NCBI GenBank assembly: GCA_003254925.1
Contig: QANZ01009509.1
Location: 139,247-203,246 of the forward strand
Reading direction: 5' to 3'
Source of the DNA: Chamaecrista fasciculata
Lineage: Eukaryota > Streptophyta > Magnoliopsida > Fabales > Fabaceae
DNA: 64,000 nucleotides
Made by a program: the position numbers and the translations under genes
Notes under the pieces: generated by a model
Database searches by the model: none
The model's input: the letters and a program-made list of their open reading frames with translations, nothing else
Told to the model about the DNA's origin: nothing
Shown: piece after piece, positions 1 to 9,490 of the stretch
Position numbering within the stretch: position 1 is the stretch's first letter
How the letters are laid out: every line of letters begins with the position of its first letter

Positions 1-59
1 TGTACTTTTCGATCTTTAAATTTGTATTTTTTGAACCTTGAAATTGTACTGAGTCTATA

Positions 60-284
60 ATATCGCAATTTAGTATGGACCAAATTTTTATAAAATAAAT
101 ATATAAAAAAATAAAAAAAAATTAGTATGGGCCAACCCGTCAACCCAACCCAAACCAACCCTCCACTGTTTGGTTTGGGTTGACTCAATTATTTTCTTTA
201 GCTCAATCCAACCCAACCCGCTAAATAATTTAGTAAGCCCGAACCAACCCGCCCTAAACCCAACCCAACTCCGTGAACACCCTA
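60..284. mobile_element. hAT-like non-autonomous element, partial
   Basis: This stretch is rich in ACCCAACC and GGTTTGGGTTG motifs and ends with TGAACACCCTA. That terminus resembles the hAT-like element at 47322-48388, which ends GAACACCCCTA. The left end is not clear and may lie outside the window, so no target duplication could be checked. It lies just beyond the 3' end of the NAA50-like gene. The hAT assignment rests only on terminal similarity. Confidence 0.4.
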
Positions 285-292
285 CTTGTCAT

Positions 293-2572
293 TCATATAT
301 AATCAAATACACTTGATTTTAATCTCTGAACATATATACCATATACAAAAAATTTCAGAATTTTGATGAATGAGAATGTAAAGGTTTTATTTTGAAACCT
401 GTGAGACGAATCTCCCATATCTGAACATGACCCAAGAGTTTCTTCCTTTGTGTTGACCTCTGAGAAGGGTCGTTTCTTTGTCTGGTTTGCAACAATAATC
501 TTGGTGAACTTGTAACTGTCTGGCGAGTAGGGTGTGTTTTTATAATAGTTTTTGATCGTTTCTGTCATTTCAAACCCCTTTTTTTTACAATAGTTTATGG
601 CATCTTCATTCTCTGTATTTACGTGCAAGTAAATCTCAGACACGTTTTCCTTGGAGCAACGATCAAGAACATGATTTATCAGCATCGTTCCTGCATAAAC
701 AGATTTTAGAACAAAAAAAGATGGCCAAATGCCCAACTGTATATTTGAATGTTTTTATATATATATGCACCAAATACAGCAACTTATCACTTATGGAAGC
801 AGTTAATTTGTTGGGAAAAATGCAAATACCCTTCCTTTATTATTCACTTCTGAGATTTTCATCAACTTCGCTGATAAAAATTTCAAATCAGACTCTATCA
901 TTTGTGATGTAGATTGTAGAACACTCCCATGTTTGTTTGAAAATAAAACATCTCTAATGACAAAAAGTCTATATATAGTGACATGTATAATTCTACATCA
1001 ATGTTGTTTCGTTTTCAAAGTTGAGAGAAAGGAGTCTCTGCAAATAACTCAGTTGGAGAGAATTGTAACATTTTCAAATTCTATATGGGAAGAGTTATAT
1101 GTAGTGGAAAAGAACAATACAATATACATATGCAAATAACGGAAGAGTTTTAGTTTCTTGCTTACCAATGCCTTTTCGCCGATACAATCCGAGAACACCA
1201 AAACTCAATACTTGGACCCGAGACACACCATCGTCCTCCTTTTTAAGATCGCATAAAATTGCTCCAACACAGTAATCACCGTAGAAAGCTGAAAGGTAGA
1301 AGCAATTAGCATAATAAATGACCTTAGGGATCAATTTCAAATGGTAAATACAGATAGATTGGATTGGAAACATACAAACCTTAATCCTTATAGCCCTACA
1401 CAAGATTAAGATAAATGGTTTATTATAGTCAATGAGCTAATAGCTCATATTGCACATGATCTCAAGGATTCAATCCTCAATCCTTATATTGCCTCTTTTA
1501 CCACTCCTTTGCAAGGTAACCCCAAAAGAGAAAAAAAGTATACCGATGAGGATGATATTTATATTTCAAAGAGTAAATATATTTTTTAGTCTTTAAATTT
1601 GTCTTGAAATTACAATTTAGTCATTTGAAATTGGAAATATAAAGTGGTTTAATCATTTATTGCAAAATCAGAGATCAAAAAGTGCATTTCTAAAGTTCAG
1701 GGACTGAATTGCAGTTTTGGGACAAATTCAGAGACTAAAATAAGTTTCTATTTCAAACATGTATATTTCCCAAAGTTCAAATCAATTAAAGAAATGTTGG
1801 CAGCTTCAATTTTGAGGCTCAGTGTTTCTTTACTTTGTAAACATTAAATTATAAGTTGTTAACACACAACTGAAAAACTTATGATGATATAATACCAAAC
1901 AAGATCAAGAATCCAGCAAGAAAGCGGGCAAGAAAGCGAGCAAGAATCTATCTCCTATTCTGCTTACATATCAGACAGATTTTTCTCCTTTATATTATCA
2001 GTCATCTCATCTTTCTTTTTAATTAAATGGATTCCAAGAAAATATGTTACGATTAGGTCTCTAACAAAATCCTAAAATCTTCAAAGCAACCATTGGCAAA
2101 TGGCAACATCCAAAATTAATAGAGAAGAAACTGAAACAACAGCCATAATAACAGAGGAAGAACGTGAATTTGAGGTTGAAAAGGTAAATCAAAAACGAAA
2201 TTACATGCCAACTCAAGAAAATCCATTACCATTAGAAGTCAGAATTTAGGATAAATTAGAGGAGTAAGTAAGAAGCAGAGGATGAAACCTAATTTGGTGA
2301 AATCTCCTCCATAACCAGAAGCAAGGGCTTGATCATAGAATTCCTGATTGAAACGAAAAGGGAAGAGAACATCATTGAGCTTCTTGAGCTGCATTCGGTT
2401 TCCTTCATTTACGCTAGCGAGTGAGATTGAAGGTTCCTTCTCAAGCTCCATTCTAGAAAAGAAAAGAGCGAAGAAAGCAATAAGACCAAAAGTTGTTATA
2501 AAGAAACATTCATTCTTTATTCTTTCGATTGAGCAGAAAACCAATTCAACAGAAAAAGACTGAAATAAACTG

Positions 2573-2617
<45 letters not shown>

Positions 2618-2629
2618 CTTGGGTTTCAT
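293..2629 (-). CDS. NAA50-like: NAA50-like N-alpha-acetyltransferase (GNAT fold), divergent
   Basis: Coding exons are 2619-2629, 2289-2452, 1166-1288 and 293-690; all junctions are GT-AG and keep frame, giving 231 residues. The protein matches plant NAA50/SAN, an acetyltransferase that modifies protein N-termini as part of NatE. Visible landmarks in order are the FPF substrate loop, the acetyl-CoA loop YRRKGIG (R/Q-x-x-G-x-G), YLHV with the catalytic histidine, and NYYK. The first exon is only 11 nt and encodes MKPK; it splices in frame to a strong TTTTCTAG acceptor just before a second ATG at 2451, which is the alternative start. Compared with human NAA50, the positions of Tyr31, Tyr73 and Tyr124 are Phe, Gln and Cys, so catalysis is doubtful. 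The C-terminal tail of about 60 residues beyond the GNAT core is unlike Arabidopsis NAA50, and a last intron there cannot be excluded. Confidence 0.85.
1571..1748. mobile_element. Mutator-like MITE in NAA50-like intron
   Basis: A 178-bp imperfect inverted repeat begins GAGTAAAT and carries AGTC-type motifs inward on the left arm (1589, 1620, 1652) and GGGAC-type motifs on the right arm. It is flanked by identical 9-bp copies of TATTTCAAA at 1562-1570 and 1749-1757. A 9-bp target duplication with inverted ends is typical of the Mutator superfamily. It lies in the intron between coding exons 2 and 3 of the NAA50-like gene. No coding capacity is seen. Confidence 0.8.
2577..2615. repeat. (AG)n microsatellite in first intron of NAA50-like gene
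   Basis: About 19 AG units directly follow, on the minus strand, the donor site of the 11-nt first coding exon. In the transcript the intron therefore begins GTAT followed by a long CU tract, so repeat length sets the distance between the donor and the next intron sequence. Confidence 0.9.
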
Positions 2630-2767
2630 GGTGAAGCAGAGGATGCAAGAAGAGAGCGACGGAGAGAAAGAAAAAGACTCGCAAGAGGAACGCCCAGAGC
2701 GGGAGTCGCAAACTAATGAGAGCAAAATTTGAAACACAAGGAGTAATAGAATGCGATTATATAGTCA

Positions 2768-2953
2768 AAATTTGAAACATTTGGGGGCAAAATTGACCGA
2801 AAAAAAAGATTGAAGACGAAATTAACGATTGGTGTAAAGTTTGGGGACAAAATTAGTATTTTTGCCCAAATTTGATCTCCAAACTTTACACCAATTGTTA
2901 ATTCTGTTCCCAATTTTTTTTATAGTCAATTTCGTCCCCAATATTTCATATTT
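2768..2953. mobile_element. Inverted-repeat element upstream of NAA50-like gene
   Basis: The two halves pair as an inverted repeat: AAATTTGAAACATTTGGGGG on the left against CCCCAATATTTCATATTTT on the right, with matching internal GGGGACAAAATT / CCAAACTTTACACC segments. TAGTC occurs on both outer sides but is too short to call a target duplication. Motif spacing is about 29 and 31 bp, as in other elements here, although the motif orientation in each arm is reversed. It lies 140-320 bp upstream of the NAA50-like start codon. Confidence 0.55.
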
Positions 2954-3481
2954 TAGTCTATTTTTATCTTTTGCTCTTATTTTAGCCAAATATTTATGAC
3001 TAAATTTTCGTGGCTAATAATATATAATATAAAATTGATAGGAAAAGAAACTCAAATCTTAACTCATGTTGAAAATATGATACAATATGTTGTTAATTAT
3101 TAATAAAAATTAGTCAAAGGATAAAATTGACCAAAATATAAAATATTAAAAATAATATTGACGAAATTAGTATTTTTGGCGTTATAATAAAAGAAATCTA
3201 ACCAATTAAGTCCAACGTCCTCAGGTCAACAACTACAGCACAAACCAAAAATATTAAATTATGAATGATAAGTGAGCGAGTGATCACACAGTAACGCAAG
3301 CACAAGTATTTGTCATAATCATGATCAGCTGATCCAGATTATAGTCACCATATACATGTAAAAAATTACAAATGTAAATAGTTGAAACTGTAAAAAAGGA
3401 GGATTATATAGTGATGACTATGTCAAAAATACTCCACTATAGTAACTGTAAAAAAGGAAAGATCATATATTATATTATCTT
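2954..3481. other. Intergenic, no recognisable feature
   Basis: AT-rich sequence without open frames of note, splice structure or repeats that I can support. It separates the promoter side of the NAA50-like gene from the next inverted-repeat element. Confidence 0.6.
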
Positions 3482-3952
3482 GAGGAAAGATAATTTGGTC
3501 TTTGCAGTTTTGAAATAGATTATTTGGTCCTTCAAAAATTACAAATGTCAACTTGTTAGTAGCATATCTCTATTAATGACGCTGATGATCTGACCGTCAA
3601 GTGCACATGTGACACGTTAAATGTCACATATTTAAATATTTGGGGCCACCTAGAGTTTAAGATTTGGAAATGCTTCAATAGTTTATGTCAAATGAAGCTT
3701 CACGTATAAGACAAATATTCAGGTCTGACTCAATTTTAGGCCAGTTTAATTGTGTTTGTTGGTCCGGTTCGGTTGGTTTAGGTGACTAGAATGCCAAAGT
3801 GATATTTAACGTCCATGTCATCAAGTAATTTAATGGAGGGACTAAATAGTTGACGATTATGATAAATGAGAGACTGAGTAGTCTATTTCAATAAATGAGG
3901 GACCAAATCGTTGACTCAATATAAAAGGAGAGACGAAATAGTATATTTTCTC
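3482..3952. mobile_element. Inverted-repeat Mutator-like element, family shared with 54991-55482
   Basis: Ends are GAGGAAA and TTTTCTC. The right arm carries GGGAC/GGGACC-type motifs at 3934, 3903, 3874 and 3842, spaced 31, 29 and 32 bp. The interior (GTGCACATGT..., a GCTTCAATAGTTT segment, a TGTGTTTGTTG segment) is closely matched by 54991-55482, so the two are copies of one family. No open reading frame is present. I could not find a clean target duplication because the right side borders a TA repeat. Confidence 0.7.

Positions 3953-3954
<2 letters not shown>

Positions 3955-3986
<32 letters not shown>
3955..3986. repeat. (TA)n microsatellite
   Basis: About 16 TA units directly abut the right end of the preceding inverted-repeat element. 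Confidence 0.95.
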
Positions 3987-3990
<4 letters not shown>

Positions 3991-4151
3991 CCGAGCTTAG
4001 ATGGATGCTGCAACCTTGTTAGTCATATTCGGTTGGTGTTTGCATCACAATGACCAACCTAAGCATGAATTAGACACGTGAAACTAGATAACTCTGTCTG
4101 CAAATTTGTCTCCTTTTAAGAAGAATAAATAAATAAATAATACAAGGCCTT

Positions 4152-4563
4152 AGTGCCCTTTTTGGTCTCATAACTTTGACTAAAGTCTCAATTTGGTCTC
4201 ATAAATTTTTTTGTTGCACTTTTGGTCCCACATCTTTTGCTCACATTGCAGATTTAGTCTTGTGTTACATTTTTAGTCTCATATCTTTGGTTCATGTTAT
4301 AGAATTAGTCCTATATTTTTTAGTCAAATTGCAGAATTGGTCTCATATCTTTAGGTCAGGTGCAGAATTAGTCTCATATATTTGGATCAAGTGGGACTGA
4401 CGGTGAAACTTTTTGCAAATATATAGGACCAACTCTACAACCTGACCAAAAGATCTGAGACTAAATCGGTAACTTTTTGCTAAGATATGGAACCAAAAGT
4501 TAAACAAAAAGAGTTATAGGACAAAATTGAAACTAAGTAAAAGTTATGGGATTAAAAGTGCGC
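4152..4563. mobile_element. Inverted-repeat element with iterated GGTCTCAT motifs
   Basis: The left arm begins near GTGCCCTTTTTGGTCTCATA and the right arm ends near CCATAACTTT-type sequence read on the other strand. Left-arm motifs sit at 4165, 4196, 4225, 4257, then 4276, 4308, 4340 and 4371; the right arm repeats the 30, 29, 32 spacing. The element is only 330 bp upstream of the oleosin start codon. No clear target duplication was found, so the superfamily is inferred from architecture. Confidence 0.6.
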
Positions 4564-4781
4564 TTCGACCAAGAAGCATAAATTAAAGAAATTGAGGGGC
4601 GTTTGATGAAGAAGAAGAAGAAGAAAAATATAGAGGAAGCAAGACACTAGTCAGTTAAAAGGACAGGTGTAAGTGATTGGTGAAATGTAGAATGCAAATT
4701 CATAGAATTCCGCCACGAGACACTCCACACAATCTCATTTTCTGCCGCGTAATAATCTCTCATTTCCTCTCACTCTTCATA

Positions 4782-4806
4782 CTATATATTCTCTTATATA
4801 TATATT
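4782..4806 (+). promoter_or_regulatory. Candidate TATA boxes of the oleosin gene
   Basis: Two TATA-like runs, CTATATATT and TTATATATATATT, lie 87-110 bp upstream of the oleosin ATG. This fits a transcription start near 4820-4835 and a short leader. The leader then contains a CTT-rich run. Confidence 0.5.
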
Positions 4807-4892
4807 CCCTCTGTAAAAAAGCTACCTACATTATTCTTCTTCTTCTTCTTCTCTCTCAATACGACGTCGTTACGTTACGTTACTCATCCACC

Positions 4893-5369
4893 ATGTCGCC
4901 GGAGCAAACAAGACTACCCCACGGCAACTACTACTCATCATCATACTCGCCGTCGTCGTCAGCCCAACCGGCGGCGCGCCAAACCATCAAGTTCCTGACG
5001 GCGGCGACCATCGGAATCTCACTCATGCTGTTGTCGGCGTTAACTCTCACGGCCACCGTCATCGGCTTGATACTTGCCACGCCGGTTTTGGTTCTGTTTA
5101 GTCCTATCTTGGTGCCGGCCGGAATAGCTCTGGTTCTGGCGGCTTCCGGCTTCGTGTTTTCCGGCAGCTGCGGCGTGGCGGCGATCGCGGCATTGTCGTG
5201 GATTTATAACTATGTCGCCGGCAACCATCCGGCGGGGTCGGATAGACTTGACTATGCCGGATCCGCCATTGCTGATAAGGCAAGGGATGTGAAGGAAAAG
5301 GCAAAAGATTATGCTAATTTTGGGCAAGGTGGTAGGACCCAATATGAGACCACAACGCAAGCCTATTAA
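4893..5369 (+). CDS. OLE: Oleosin (oil-body structural protein)
   Basis: A single uninterrupted exon encodes 158 residues. Oleosins coat seed and pollen oil bodies, with a hairpin buried in the lipid. The sequence has a hydrophilic, Ser/Tyr-rich N-terminus of about 35 residues, a long hydrophobic core (about residues 38-110), and an amphipathic C-terminus rich in Lys, Asp and Ala ([11 protein letters not shown]). The diagnostic proline knot P-x5-SP-x3-P is intact: [16 protein letters not shown] chose the ATG at 4893 because of its CCACCATG context and fit to family length; the open frame continues upstream to 4677, but that part overlaps the TATA region and resembles no oleosin. The coding region is much richer in G+C than its surroundings, as is usual for oleosins. 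Confidence 0.95.
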   Translation: MSPEQTRLPHGNYYSSSYSPSSSAQPAARQTIKFLTAATIGISLMLLSALTLTATVIGLILATPVLVLFSPILVPAGIALVLAASGFVFSGSCGVAAIAALSWIYNYVAGNHPAGSDRLDYAGSAIADKARDVKEKAKDYANFGQGGRTQYETTTQAY

Positions 5370-5690
5370 ATATTAATATGGTAGTTTTTGATTTGGGTTT
5401 TCTTTTTTAAGGAATAAGTTATGTACTACTCTTAATTAGTTTGTTGTATTTATTAATCTAGTGTACGTTCTTTGTATTTTAATATCTTTGTTCTACTAGT
5501 AATGTTATGTGTTGTTCTGTTTTTTTGTTTCTTGCAGCATAAATTTGATCTTTTCCCCATCACCTCATCAATTTGTGTAATCTTGTTAATGAATTAGAGT
5601 ATCTGCTTTATTTAGTAATTAGTACACACCACTAGCTTAGTGACCTAAACAAAGGTAATGAATAATTAATTAACTACTAATTACAATTTA

Positions 5691-7041
5691 GGCAAAACAC
5701 CATTTCGTGTCCTTAACGTTTGCGGTGATTTTCAGTTATGCCCTTAACATTTCATTTGTGTCAGTTGTGCCCCCAATGTGAAACGTTAATTTCAATTATG
5801 CCCCTATTTTCAATCATCCACATAAAAAAACACCATTTTCGCACGATTTGAGCTCGGTTTTGATTCATATGGGTTTTAATTTTCGGACATCACAAACTTG
5901 ATTCTTTGGATCAATTTCAAAGATTAAGCTCAAAATAGTCCCAAATTTGAAGAAAATCAGACCCGATGAACCCTAAAATGGACCAAAACGAAATGCAGCA
6001 AAACAAAGCTTTTTTCTCAAAATTTCTATGTGCAAAATGATCCTTAGGAGCTGAAAATGAGTACCGATAAACTCATTTATCAAAACAAACTGAAACGAAC
6101 ACGAACCTAAGCTTAAAAGTTCTGAAAAATGGTACACTAACGAGGATGGGGGCATAATTGAAACCATTGTTGTCAAACTCGAGTTTTAACTCGTAAACTC
6201 GCCGAGTTTACCCCTTAAAATCGTGTAAACTCGGCTCAAACTCGGACCTGAGGTGAACTCGGAGCAAACTCGAGTTTTAACTCGGTAAACTCGCGAGTTT
6301 GCAGTAAACTCGGCGAGTTCACTCCCTTATTTTTTTTTTTTCGGTTTTTGTCAAATAAAACCAACCCATTCAGCAAAAAAAACCAACCCAAGCATAAAAA
6401 AACCAGCCCACACTTAAAATTACCCTAAACCTAATCTATCTTCGACAATTTCCCAAATTTTTCTGCCTCTTGCGACTTGCCTTCAAAATTTTCTCCCTTC
6501 TTCGACTTGCTCTACCTTCTGCAACTCGCCGCGCCGTCGACGCCTTCCGACGACGCCGTCGATGCCTTCCCCTGCTGCTGTCGCTGCTCGCTGCCGCTGG
6601 GTATGTGTCAATATAAACCTAATCTATCTTTGTTATTTCATCGGCTGTGAGTTTGTGAATGTCTGAATGTATGAATGTGAGTTTGGGTACGTTAATGTGA
6701 ATATGTTAATGTATGATTTATGAATGGATGAATGTGAGTTTGTGACTAGGGGATGGGTATGTAATATGATTTATGAATGTATTTTGATTTAATTTTACAC
6801 TTAAAGAAAATGATATATATGTGTAAATTTTATCCTGCATACGTAGGTAAACTCGGCGAGTTTACGATCCGAGTTTACGATTCGAGTTTACCCCCCTCCA
6901 CGAGTTTGGTTAAACTCTCGAGTTTGACAACCTTGATTGAAACTAACATTTCACATTGGGGACACAACTGACACAAATGAAACGTTAGGGGCATAACTGA
7001 AAATCACCGCAAACGTTAAGGGCACGAAAAGGTGTTTTGCC
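5691..7041. mobile_element. Mutator-like non-autonomous element with 9-bp target duplication
   Basis: Perfect ends GGCAAAACACC and GGTGTTTTGCC are flanked by identical 9-bp TACAATTTA at 5682-5690 and 7042-7050. The arms carry iterated GTGTCCTTAAC / ATGCCCTTAAC motifs at 5709, 5740, 5769 and 5800, with matching complements on the right arm. The element is 1351 bp long, but 771 bp of this is a later hAT insertion, so it was originally about 570 bp. It lies about 320 bp downstream of the oleosin stop codon. No transposase is present. Confidence 0.85.
6165..6935. mobile_element. hAT-type element nested in the Mutator-like element
   Basis: Inverted ends CATTGTTGTCAAACTCGAG and CTCGAGTTTGACAACCTTG are flanked by 8-bp ATTGAAAC at 6157-6164 and 6936-6943, the target length of hAT elements. 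The ends are built from reiterated AAACTCGAG/CGAGTTTAC motifs. The interior at about 6420-6605 differs in composition: a pyrimidine- and CG-rich run that ends at a plausible donor CTGG|GTATGTGT. This may be a leftover leader exon of an autonomous relative or captured host sequence. It interrupts the right arm of the outer element, so it inserted later. Confidence 0.8.
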
Positions 7042-7050
7042 TACAATTTA

Positions 7051-9490
7051 TCACTGTTCTTTTCCCTTGCTGTAAAACAAACTTTGTTCTTAATTCCATG
7101 ACATTCAGACGTAGACTTGTCAAAATGAGTTTACCTAGCTCACACGAACTAAAAATTTTAGGTGAGCTAAGTTTGGCTAATTCGACAATTGGTGAGTCGA
7201 GTTAGCCTATTTAATCCATCTGTCATCAATTTTTTTTTATTTTCCTTTTTTTTTTATTTTTCTTTTTTAACTAAAAATATATTTCATGAAAATTAAGAAA
7301 GATAAGGGCAAGTTAGCTCATTACAGGTTGCAAGAAGGTTGCAGTTGCAAGTTAGATGAACCAACGTAAGCAAGTTATAATTTGTTATAATTTCTTGTAA
7401 CTCAAGATTCATAGGTTATAAACTTTTGTAACTCAAGATTTTATCAATACGGTTAATGCAAGCTCGTTTTGACGGCTATATTCAAATGTCAGATTTTGCA
7501 AGTAAACTTTAATTGAAATTTAACAACTAATATGCTCCTAATATCAAGTTTTGAGTGCTAATTTAAATTTAATAACTAATTTGCTTAATATCAATTTCTG
7601 AGAAAATCTATAACGGCACAAGATTTGTTAATAATTTTCAATTAATATCTTGAATAAAATGATGAAATTGATTGTAATACCTTTTAATTACTAAATCTAT
7701 CTTATAATTTTATCTCGTAGGGATCAAATTGAGAAATTATATAACCTTTCGAAGACTAAAACATTAATTTACTATAAAACTTAAAAATACATTTTATTAC
7801 ACGAAGACTGCGGATTTGTTGTAAGGGAGGCTTGGGACCAAGGAGAATAAGCATATTGCACTAGTTAGTTGTATATAAGTGATGCATGGGAGAAGAAGAC
7901 ACAGAAAGGAATCACTACTAAAGTGGGAAACCTACAAATGAACAATAATAATAATAAATGTATCTCAGCCATTCTCAACACACTTTTTAACTATTTGGAT
8001 TGGAATATACGGTCAAGAATTACAGACTCAGTCACACCACCACCTGCCAAATGCCAATGAATAGTAAAGTAGCATTTTAATAATTTAGACTAAACTCGTG
8101 AAGCCAAAAGAGACATGATTATTATAATATTCCTATATTCAAATTTTTTTGAATAATTGTGCAGTGCTCCAATGAAGTGCTTAAAACACAAATGCAGACA
8201 GCAAGAGAAGATTTCAGATTACTTTATCAATTCTTCCTTTTCCCAGGGCTGAGAACTGTTTTATTCCTAGACGTGGTACTAGAGTGTAGTAGGTTCAGAT
8301 ACCTTAGAATTTAGATGAATCCTAATTAGAAGAATATTTATTTAGATAACATATTATCAACACCAATGAGAAGGAATTCACTGAAATTCATTGCTAGGAA
8401 GATGACATGTGACTCCTCTCTCTCTAATGCACAAGATTCTAAGTGTAAAATTTTAATTTGTTTGAGCACGTTAATATTTTATTTGACTTTCTTTCCAATG
8501 CAGCAACCGATCAATATAAATTCCATTATGTCATAGTGGAAGCAGATTCAGACAAATCAGATTAATAAATTATCACTTTGAGATAACTTAGATCTTGAAA
8601 CAATAGGGAATTCTCATACCAATAAAGGGATCTTTCTAGTTTGTACAAAATAGGACTTTGACCAATTTTTTTTTGCAAAGTTTTCACTAGTTAAATTGGC
8701 CAAAAAAATTGCAAATTGAGGGCAAAAGACGGGGACCAACAGATCCTAGTGGAAATCAGATGTATGGCGGCATAAAACTGTCAACAGTAGAAAATTGCAG
8801 TGAGTAGAAGATATATCACATTAACAATTAAAACAACTTTAGGCCTTGGCATTTTTAGCAAACTTGGTAATTTAATCAACTTGTCTGAAGCATGATGGTA
8901 GGCATTGATGAAATTATGAAACCACCAAAATAAAATAATAATTATAATAATAACAATCCCTGTCATAGCAAGATACTGCCATACATAACATGAAATTTCA
9001 GATCCTGCGTGTTTTCAGGGGAATTACAATGGGTAAATGTCTCTATTGTACATTTCATTGGAGTCCTGGTCAGAAAACTAGGATATAATATGATACCATT
9101 CACCAAAAGGACATATTAAAGTAGGCATTAGTTAGGATAAATGTAAAGACATTAATTACTCTAGTGAGTGCTCATTTGCTTTATATTTACACTCCAGGGA
9201 GTTCAAGAGAACCAAAAGGTCATCGAAAATTACGGGGTTGGGTTACATTAATGAATGCCTCTATTTTTTTTCTCTTTTTTTCTTCCTCTACTATGGATTT
9301 CTGTATATCTATTAATCCCGATGTTTGTGTTTTGCTACACCTGTGTCAATCTTTGACCTATTCTAGATCACCATACTCAAGATCTTAACTTATGACATAT
9401 CAAGATAATAGATGGGAGGATGTTAAAAAAAAAAACAAAAAGAAAAGAAAAACTTGTTAATGTGGAAATATATAAGCTGTGAACACGCCA
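7051..9490. other. Intergenic between the Mutator-like element and the glycine-rich gene
   Basis: AT-rich sequence without a supportable gene. A weak inverted repeat (TAGACTTGTCAAAATGAG at 7112 against CTCGTTTTGACGGCTA ending 7478) may be an old hAT-like element, but its flanks do not give a clear target duplication. The short open frames here have no family resemblance. The part next to 9490 is the 3' flank of the minus-strand glycine-rich gene. Confidence 0.5.

Noticed and set aside
2517-2737. Serine/leucine-rich reading frames across the AG repeat
   Set aside because: They are translations of the microsatellite.
4677-4892. N-terminal extension of the oleosin open frame
   Set aside because: It overlaps the TATA-like boxes and resembles no oleosin; the ATG at 4893 has a better context and gives the family length.
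7112-7478. A separate hAT element
   Set aside because: The ends pair only weakly and the flanks show no convincing 8-bp duplication; kept only as a remark in the intergenic entry.
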